DNA of 64,000 bases from Saturnia japonica (taxonomy: Eukaryota; Arthropoda; Insecta; Lepidoptera; Saturniidae), in the NCBI GenBank assembly GCA_033032175.1, contig CM065313.1, forward strand, positions 17,523,327 to 17,587,326, read 5' to 3'. Under the pieces are notes generated by a model that was not told the DNA's origin, made no database searches, and saw only the letters and a list, made by a program, of their open reading frames with translations. Shown piece after piece: positions 56,255 through 64,000 of this stretch. Within the stretch, counting starts at the first letter, position 1; each line of letters starts with the position of its first letter. A program made the translations under genes and the position numbers.

Positions 56255-59200
56255 CAGTGCTTAAATTTCATTATAGGAGAGTGTTTGTGCCGTGTATGCC
56301 CTGCGTAGTTGGATTGCGGGAAAAAGATGGTGCAAAAAGGACGGAACTCCGTACAAGTCGCCCCACACGTGCAAACTGGACTGTGCAAGCCAGAGTTAAC
56401 TATAATAGTGCAACTATAATAGTTCTGAGAGTAAACTCGCAGGCAAAACCGTGTAAATCAAAACTGCGCAGTCCTATGGCCGGGGTATAATGTTCAAGGG
56501 GTGGAAAAGATTACGAATTAATTTAGAAAATGGATAGAACTATCATCATATCATGGGATATGCAGAAAGAATGTAGCATATATTTTTATTAACCTTGCAT
56601 AATTTACAAAACTCCATCGCATCCTTCATATTCATTAAACCTATCTTGAATCCGCACCGATTCCTACAAGTGCTGCTTAATTTCCCTACGGCTCATTTAA
56701 AAAAATTAAATTCTCATAAATCAGTCTTAGTAGTATGGTGGAAACTTTGTTGGATTCTAAAACGCTATAGATTTTTTGTAGATAAAAATGTCAGTGATGA
56801 GATAGCATCGTATTATCTTTGTTTTTGTGGTTTCTTAAATGTTATACAAAGCATTGCAGACATAACGGAAACTTATAAGATGATCCCACAATAATAAGTG
56901 GTACTTCAGACTCTAAAATACATTTGCATGTTTTAAAGTTTACGAATTCTATGACTTCAATTGTTATTTAAAGTAAAATTTATGTAAACATAAATATCAG
57001 AAATACATAATAAAACCATGGTTGGAAGATGATATAAAAGTAACATCAGGGAATACATGGACTAGGACATAGTTTGACGGACATTGCCAAAATTTGGCAA
57101 AGAGATCAATATTAGCGTACTTATTTATTTATGTTTACTGAAAATTTTGTGATAGCTTTATATTATTATAACACAGAAATTTATCAATATTATTAAACGA
57201 CATATCTACAATATGTTTTGTTAGGTATACGTTATGACAAGATGCATAAATGCAGTATTTACGTTTTAGGAGCAAAATACACAGCTTATGTATATCGGTT
57301 GGAAACAACATGAGAATTTTAACAGATATTTTTTTGTGTCCTTCGTTTTATTATGATGTTACTACAGTCAAAAATTTATATAGAAGATAGAACATTACTA
57401 ATATTAAGAATTTTTACGTTTGATTCGATTGAACATTTTGTACAATTCTAAACGAAATATTAACAATAGTGTTGAAGAATTTAACACGACGGAAAGCGTT
57501 GGTAGTAAAACAGTTTCATCAGACGATCTCGATGACAGCCGGCAAAAGTGCTAATTGCACGAGACAGTCCGACTAAACACTTCCACTGCCAGCCGAGAAC
57601 TCGCAAATATATCACTTACATTGATGAATGTACTCTACACAGGAGCACTAATCTTACAGCAACACATTAAGTACAGACGTACAGTTTTAATATAATGATT
57701 TCTTATTATTCCTTTGAAAACTATTAATGGATCCAATAAAGTCAAATGTTTTCAGTCATAGGTATGTGAATTCAAAGCTAATGAAAACTTGATGGAATTT
57801 TAAATACAAAGCGTGTTCTTTTGTATGCAAATAAAATTCAATAAACCCATCTTCTTTGTCTCGTAAATACGGTAACAGAAATATTTAAAATGGTAATAAA
57901 AAAATCTTCTTTTAAATTTAAATCTAAATAAAAATGAATCTTGACAGTAAGAGGGAGGGTTGAAAATCGTACGCCAGGAATGTTTTTAAATACAACGTTG
58001 TTGAAATTCGTGCAACCGAATCTAAAATAGATCGGACGGCTCCGCCTCACCGAGATACGTACATTTTTGGAAATCAAATACAAGCTTTGCGTTAAAAATA
58101 AAATTAAAGCAAGGTTGATTGTAAATAGAAAGCACTGATTTAACATGAGACACTCTAAAGGTCATTCTTACGTCTACTTCTTAGTCAACTCGGAGATAAT
58201 ACGCATCAAAAAGATAATGATGCACTCTACGGCGTTGAATATTATCTATTTAACGTACATCGAACGGCTAAAGTCGAGAAATCCCAGACTCTGCAACTGA
58301 AACACGATAATAAACTTGTATTTCTGGAGAGACTGTGCGAGAGAAATGACAAATATTTGTCATAACTTCATAACATCTCATTGAAAAGTCGCGTTCTACA
58401 CGTAACATCTGTTTGTGAAGTCGTAAATATTTTTACTTTGAAGATGGGGTTCAGGGACGAACAAAGACCGATTACGAATCAGAAGACTTATACAATAAAG
58501 TAAAAATACCAAAAAAGGAACAAATATGATGTCCTATCGGTCCCACGTATATTCTCAGTGACTCCGAACGACGCGACGTCACGGCGATTAATTCGGAGAA
58601 CTTTAAATTTATGCCAACTTTATAACATGTCTTTGTATAATGAACAAAGTTTATGAGAACTTAAGTACCTACTTACATATTTTATGTATACTAACTACAT
58701 TATATAAGTGATATGATTATAAACTTTGTACTTCTTAAAAACTCCCTGGTATTTCACGCAACAATCGCAGAGGTACTTCTTTTAATCATAAAATAAACTT
58801 GTATTTGAAAACCTGAATAACATAAATGTTATTTTAGACAATATGTATTTATTTGATAATTACGATTTCATTTTCAAACCCATGGCGAGTATATTGAGTA
58901 CGTTCATGATACTTTTAACCTTCTTCTTCTGTGTCCTCGTCTCTTCTCGCTACACGTGGTTGGCTTTCTTAATCATGCGGCTCCATTTCATTTGCTTCTT
59001 GACAAAAAAAATCATCAGTCAGGTCGAAAAAAAGCCTTTTATAAATTCGTTACAAACATTATTTATTGAAACATTCACATCTCTGATATTGATTTTTTTT
59101 TAGCTTACGTTTCGCTACCGTTGAAAGTAGAGTAGAACTGGTCGCATTGCTCTCTTGTACACCCAACCTATTTTCTTTCAAAGACTATCCTTTTAAGCTT

Positions 59201-59710
59201 ATTACATGTTCAAGATAATTTCGATGTTTCTCTTCTGCCAGACGCTATGCGTTCCGCAACGGGTCACTTTTTGTTGTTTGTATCTTTCAGTTTCTCGTCG
59301 TCATTATATTACTTATTTGTCTTTTAATATTTTCTTAGTGTAATAATTAATGTGAGAAACATCTGATTACTGTGAGAATGTTTATAAAATGACGTTTTGT
59401 TGATTATGTAACTTTGAAAAACATTCGTGAGTGTTTTATTTATTTATATAATTTTCCCTTTACTCCATTGTTTGATCAACATCAAGTATCATGTTTAATA
59501 GCTTTTTTTTTAAAAAACCTGGGTATTTTATCTTGTCCTTCCGTTTAGTTCATAAATAGTTTTGCAAACTTTCTTACTTTTAACCGTGATTAATTCGTTT
59601 TAAGTCTATATTATTATATGAAAATACATAATAATTTGATTAATAGATTATTTAATTTTAAAAATAGTAATTTCATAAAAATTTAATTTAACATTTTTCT
59701 CTATCTGACT
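56255..59710. other. Long non-coding stretch, nothing firmly recognised
   Basis: Open frames at 56595-56894 (+) and 58843-59103 (+) are long enough to notice but have no family I recognise and no splice or codon support. Confidence 0.45.
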
Positions 59711-59714
59711 ATAC

Positions 59715-59985
59715 TATTAGCCCTGGAGCCTCAGATGACTTTTACAGCTTCACCGTGGCTTGGGGGCGAGCACTTAAGATACTCAGCCACGAAAGCGTGG
59801 GGTAATATGCTCAAAGGACAACGCGGTGCGCCAGTTTGTCCTCGGCGCATCGGCATCAGAGACGGGGTTGTAAGTCGCGGCGCTCTCACCAACGCAACTG
59901 GTTTGTATAATTCGATCGAAGGAAGCTCCATATCTCTATGGAGGTCTACGTTCCGAAAAACCATGGGGCGTTGACTAAATGACCT
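59715..59985 (-). repeat. Dispersed repeat, reverse copy of 46680-46860
   Basis: 'TTTTACAGCTTCACCGTGGC' and 'CCACGAAAGCGTGGGGTAAT' are the reverse of the 46680 blocks. The segment is GC-rich and open on both strands, which I attribute to composition. Confidence 0.6.
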
Positions 59986-61150
59986 AAAAATCAGTTTTGA
60001 ATTCTTTGTAATAGGGTTTTTTGCAAATTCTACATCATGTAAATAATAACAACACTATATATTAAAATTATAGAAAATCCAAATGCTTTAGCAAAATATA
60101 TCAGAATATTCTGTTTGATAATAAATTACGTAGATCCGTTTCTTTAATCTAGTTAGTGCGTATTAGATAGGTACCTGGGCGTATATAATTATAGTCTTTT
60201 ATTATATATCAAAATAAATAATACAATAATTATTTCAATGCATCGTATTCATCACGCTATATGATGAATGTAGTGATACTTACGACCGATGCCAACTGTC
60301 ATAATTTAGACCAAGCCGAATGGCTTCCTACTTATAGAAATACTTTAAATTAGACGTAAAATTTCTTGGATGGGGAATGTAAATTGTATTTATTAATTAC
60401 TAAAATGAAACAAAGAACTATGTAACATTTTATTTTATCTATATAAAAAAACCGCAAAGATTAGTGGATAGAATTTGATAAAAAAAAATATTTTACTACC
60501 TTGATGATACTTGGTCCTTAGTTTCCTAGTATTGAAACATAAGAGAAAATTATTTAAAAAAAACTTGAACGATAATTAACTTGATTGTTGATTTATTAAC
60601 GAAAACCGCAGTAGGTAGGCTGACCGTAAAATAAAAGAAAAGTAAATAATTAAAAATTTCAATGAAAACTTGATGTTAGTCCGAGGGCCGGCCGGGAGGG
60701 ACTCAAGGGAAAAATAAAAGGTCATTCAAATAATAAGGGTCAAATTTAAACATATCGACTTGAGAATAAAATTAGAAACAATAATAAAACGCACCGGAAA
60801 TTCTAAGAAAACTTTTACGATCGGTTTCATAATTATACCGTTACGCGTTAGGAGTACATAAACATGGACTTTTATAAAAGGGTGGACGGAGTTCCGCTAG
60901 GACAAAAGTGAAGTTATAGCAATGACGGGACTTACTTGTGTGAGAGTTTTTTAGAGTATTGCAATGAGAAGAAAATTTGCCCATTTAAAAAAAATTAAAT
61001 TACACAAATTTTGTGCTTTCGGAGACCTAGAGAGAGAGAGAACATTACTTCGTTGTTAGTAAACTCTTGCACAACAAAGTATTTTATCGTAATAAACTTC
61101 GTTGCCCCAGTCATATTTCAGTCAACGCACAGAGGGTTCTATAAAAGAAA
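59986..61150. other. Non-coding stretch, nothing recognised
   Basis: AT-rich with a short GA run near 61032. Confidence 0.5.
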
Positions 61151-61155
61151 GATAT

Positions 61156-61823
61156 TATTGTGAATAAAAGATGTCCACAATATTTTAATGTGTGCTAAAT
61201 TAATAGCGCTTGTTTTATTCTTGTTTCTTACAAAGTTACAGTAGTTCGTAGTAACAATGTGGTTTCTTAATAACGTTCTTGACTGTAGTTTGCTTGTAGA
61301 TTCGCTGCTTGCTGTTGCTGGTGTTGTGGTGTTTCTTGAACTGATCGCAGATTCGCTGCTTGCTGTTGTTGTAGTGTTTCTCGAACTGATCGCAGATTCG
61401 GTGCTTGCTGTTGTTGTAGTGTTTCTCGAACTGATCGCAGTACTGCCGCCCTCTCCGCTATATTTAACCTCGCCCTTTGCCTCGCAACCGGTAGTGCGAT
61501 GGATTCCGTGCGGGGCGTCGCTCAGCCAATGAGCGCGCACGCCCTGTGTGCGCGCTCTCGGCAGTACCATGAGTCACCATGCCAGATGTTCCGAATCTGG
61601 CATGGTTCATCCTTACAACTAGTGAAATTTATACATTTAAACTTACAACTAGCTATATTCTTATTCTAATCGTTTTAAAATACACATATTCAGTTCATAT
61701 TATTATATCTATTCCTAACACGTATTTATAAACCTTATTCCTAACACGTATTATTTCATTTACTTGTTCATTTTATACTATTAGACTATCGTTATTCGCT
61801 CGCCCCGCTCGCTGTCCGCAACA
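61156..61823 (-). mobile_element. Probable solo LTR of a retrotransposon
   Basis: On the minus strand the element opens TGTTGCGGACAG (plus-strand end 61823) and closes near 61156 with 'TTCACAATA', a worn TG...CA pair. GATAT flanks it at 61151-61155 and 61824-61828, a 5 bp target duplication. It holds AT-rich U3-like sequence, a TATA-like 'GGTTAAATATAGCGG' near 61460, a CpG-rich segment, a palindromic CCAGATGTTCCGAATCTGG (61582-61600), and AATAAA in the minus sense near 61211. No internal retrotransposon genes or second LTR are seen nearby. The superfamily (BEL/Pao, Copia or Gypsy) is open. Confidence 0.65.
61300..61440. repeat. Three tandem units of 51, 45 and 45 bp inside the LTR
   Basis: Each unit contains 'GATTCG(C/G)TGCTTGCTGTTG' and ends 'GAACTGATCGCA'. 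Unit lengths are multiples of three, so a minus-strand frame (61139-61570) stays open with a repeated Ser/Thr-rich motif. Confidence 0.8.
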
Positions 61824-61828
61824 GATAT

Positions 61829-62260
61829 CTTTATTAATTAATCCCAAGATAAAAAATTACAATATTATATATAATAATTCCTATACAATGTCAACTTCTT
61901 CAAAATTTTCGAAGCTGTTGTAAAATAAGTAGGTATAGGTAGGTACTCGACAATTAAACGAAATAATTATAACGACAGGTAATCTTTATTTATTTATTTT
62001 AATCAAAATCTGATGAATCGTCACTGTCACTCGACTCGATTAAATATATGTGATCGATATCATTACTTATTTGGTCACAATGCTACAACTACCAAATTAG
62101 AACTGTCATCGAGAAAATAAAGAAATGGAAATAGTATAATAATACTATAATTAATTAGGGAAATAAAGTGGTCGAATAAATTACTACCATTCTACCACAC
62201 TTCCGAGGTAATTTATATTTTTAATTATTGGGAACACTGACCGGTATTTTTTTATTTAAC
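61829..62260. other. Non-coding stretch, nothing recognised
   Basis: AT-rich. Confidence 0.5.
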
Positions 62261-62264
62261 AACA

Positions 62265-62500
62265 TAAAATCACGCCTGTATTCCCCGAAGGGTTAGGCAG
62301 AGGTGTACTAATGTACACCCACAGTTCGCCGAGTATGTTTTTAGGTCCCATGTAATAGGGGGCGACTCTATTGCCATGAATCGGGCACGAAACCAAATTC
62401 CGAGTTGCTACTGCGAATTTCATAGGAAAATCCCAATAACACTTTGCTCGACCTGGGATTCGAACCCAGGACTTCCCTCATAGCAGTCGCAGCATCTTGC
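62265..62500 (-). repeat. tRNA-derived SINE with RTE-like tail, reverse
   Basis: This is the reverse copy of 11460-11715: 'AATCACGCCTGTATTCCCCG', 'CAGTTCGCCGAGTATGTTTT', and the B box in reverse, GGGATTCGAACC, at 62455-62466. Confidence 0.85.
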
Positions 62501-63034
62501 GTATCTTTTGTATCAGCTGTCATTTGATATATCGAAATTTTATTTATTATTCACAGATTACAAGATAAAACTTTTCAAAGATTTTATCAATTTAGGAACA
62601 AACACGCATTACTAATTTTTAGTTTTTACACTCCCATGTGAAATATTAAGATCAAACCGTGACATTTTTATTTGAATTATTATGTATATATTCGTTATTT
62701 ACCTAGACCTACATAAACTAGGAAGCGAGTCGGAATTATTGTTATAAATTTTAGCAGTTATGTGGGCGAATCCAGCTGACCTTGTTATCGAATCTATGAC
62801 CAAGGAATCTCCTGGCCATCTTACTCCGCATTATAATAGATTTACTGTAGCGAAATTGTGAAGATACGTTTATTTTTAGATTGAATAAATTACTTTCAAG
62901 GATGGTTTATTTGTTTACTTGGAATGTATTTGTTTTTTTTTTATTATGATTATTTTGAAGTTATACTTCTATTGTTTACTAGGTAAAATTCAGATCTACA
63001 CGCGTATCATGGATCATAACATGTGAAAGGACGT

Positions 63035-63082
63035 AATCTCTGCCTACCCTAATGGGTAAGAGGCGTGATTTATATGTGTATT
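63035..63082 (+). repeat. RTE-like LINE 3' terminal fragment
   Basis: 'CTCTGCCTACCCTAATGGGT', then 'AAGAGGCGTGATTTATATG', is the forward version of the left edge of the RTE piece at 3216. Confidence 0.65.
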
Positions 63083-63477
63083 AAGACAAGAAGAAAAATC
63101 TAGATTTATTTGCAAAGTAATCACGCTATAACCGCTATCGCGTCTTTTGGACTATGTAGTGAATTACAAAATATGACGACGAACGAATGGAATTATTTTC
63201 CATATAAAAATTAAAATAAGCACGAAACCCGATTACCGAATCATAGATTAGTGATAGTTGTCGAAAGTTAAATTACTGGATGAATGTATTAATACTAAAA
63301 CATGATAAATACAATACAAAGATACATTTGTAGTTTTTTGAAATGTGTAAATGAAACGAGTGACGTCACATTTCTTTAACTGGCTTAGTTACGAAGTAGA
63401 AACGTGATAATTTTCTTATAAAAGTAAACCATATGAGGTAATTTATTTCACTTCCTTTTATATTTACCGTATCTATG
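63083..63477. other. Non-coding stretch, nothing recognised
   Basis: AT-rich. Confidence 0.5.
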
Positions 63478-63500
63478 CCGCGACGCGACGCGACGCGACG
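63478..63500. repeat. Short GCGAC tandem repeat
   Basis: About four and a half copies of GCGAC ('CCGCGACGCGACGCGACG'). Confidence 0.85.
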
Positions 63501-63707
63501 TTGCGTTGAAGCAAATCGATTAGTTACGAACGAACCATTTCTGAAGTTCGATTGGATTTTAATCGTAATTTTTTAACCGATATTTTAAATCGATTTGCAA
63601 TGCTTACATAACGAATTTTATTTTATAATTTATTTAAATGGCTTTATAAACAAGCTTCATTTATATTCATTCATTTATATTTATTCCTATAGGTATGTAA
63701 CCTAATT

Positions 63708-63810
63708 TATTTTAACCGACCTCTACAAAAGGCGGGAGTTTTTAATGGATGTGCAGCCATAACTTCTTTGTTTAAGAACCGATTTAGATAATGACCCTGC
63801 ACGGGGGTGC
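63708..63810 (-). repeat. Third copy of the 45258/46890 repeat
   Basis: 'TTTTAACCGACCTCTACAAA' and 'CAGCCATAACTTCTTTG' match 45258-45340 in the same orientation; a run of C follows near 63815. Confidence 0.6.
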
Positions 63811-64000
63811 AGGCCCCCCCCCCTCTCCCCAACTACGTCCATGGTAAACAAGTATGACGTCATCGTTTAATAATTAAAACTATTATTTAAAGTATTATGT
63901 GTAAAGTGGATTTTAGTAGAACCCACTAACTTATACACTTAGTAATTTTAGTTACTTATCACAAGAAAACGTAATAAAAATAATTCTGTATATTTATTGA

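Noticed and set aside
56595..56894. 99-codon plus-strand frame
   Set aside because: Low-complexity AT-rich composition, no family recognised, no splice context.
58843..59103. 86-codon plus-strand frame
   Set aside because: No recognisable domain; the hydrophobic look follows from T-rich DNA.
61582..61600. Palindrome resembling a terminator hairpin or operator
   Set aside because: It lies within the LTR and nothing links it to termination in this eukaryotic context.

Overview
The window reads as insect nuclear DNA, most likely from a moth or butterfly. It is strongly AT-rich and carries very little coding sequence: short exons with GT/AG splice sites are separated by long spacers full of degraded transposable elements. 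The lepidopteran assignment is an inference from repeat types that I know from moth and butterfly genomes: elements opening with the 'CTAGCTGTGCCCGYGGCTTCG' type of end, tRNA-derived SINEs ending in an 'AGGCGTGAT' tail, and mariner, RTE and Jockey/CR1-like remnants. I see no bacterial-type operon, no CRISPR array and no convincing free-standing tRNA or rRNA gene.

Positions 1-3000 hold the 3' end of a plus-strand pyruvate kinase gene. Two coding exons (722-944 and 1820-1976) join in phase and supply the C-terminal allosteric domain. A tiny terminal exon (2750-2762) most likely supplies the last residues. Upstream exons lie outside the window.

Positions 3200-11720 are a transposon graveyard. 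It contains an RTE-type LINE 3' end, other LINE scraps, and a block of four mariner (DD34D) pseudo-elements arranged as two A-B dimers with the same internal junction, followed by a tRNA-derived SINE.

Positions 12060-12530 hold a CpG-rich promoter-like block and a short candidate first coding exon (12446-12523). A second candidate first coding exon lies at 49179-49292. Both are on the plus strand and both end in phase 0 at a GTGAG donor, so they could be alternative starts of one large gene whose shared exons lie beyond 64000. I do not recognise the product. The roughly 36.7 kb between them would then be intron. That interval holds Helitron-like (Lep1-type) copies, SINEs of several families, LINE ORF2 ends, a fold-back hAT-like MITE, a TIR element, a possible piggyBac relic, a tandem duplication and long stretches where I recognise nothing.

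Positions 49300-64000 continue as repeat-rich non-coding DNA: more Helitron-like pieces, a LINE 3' end, a SINE with clear A and B boxes, a PIF/Harbinger-like MITE with TTA target duplications, and a probable solo LTR (61156-61823, minus strand) with a GATAT target duplication.

I found no convincing new functional system. The most interesting items are the duplicated mariner dimer, the paired alternative first exons, the pyruvate kinase stop codon embedded in a splice donor, the fold-back MITE, and a SINE sharing its 3' tail with an RTE LINE.
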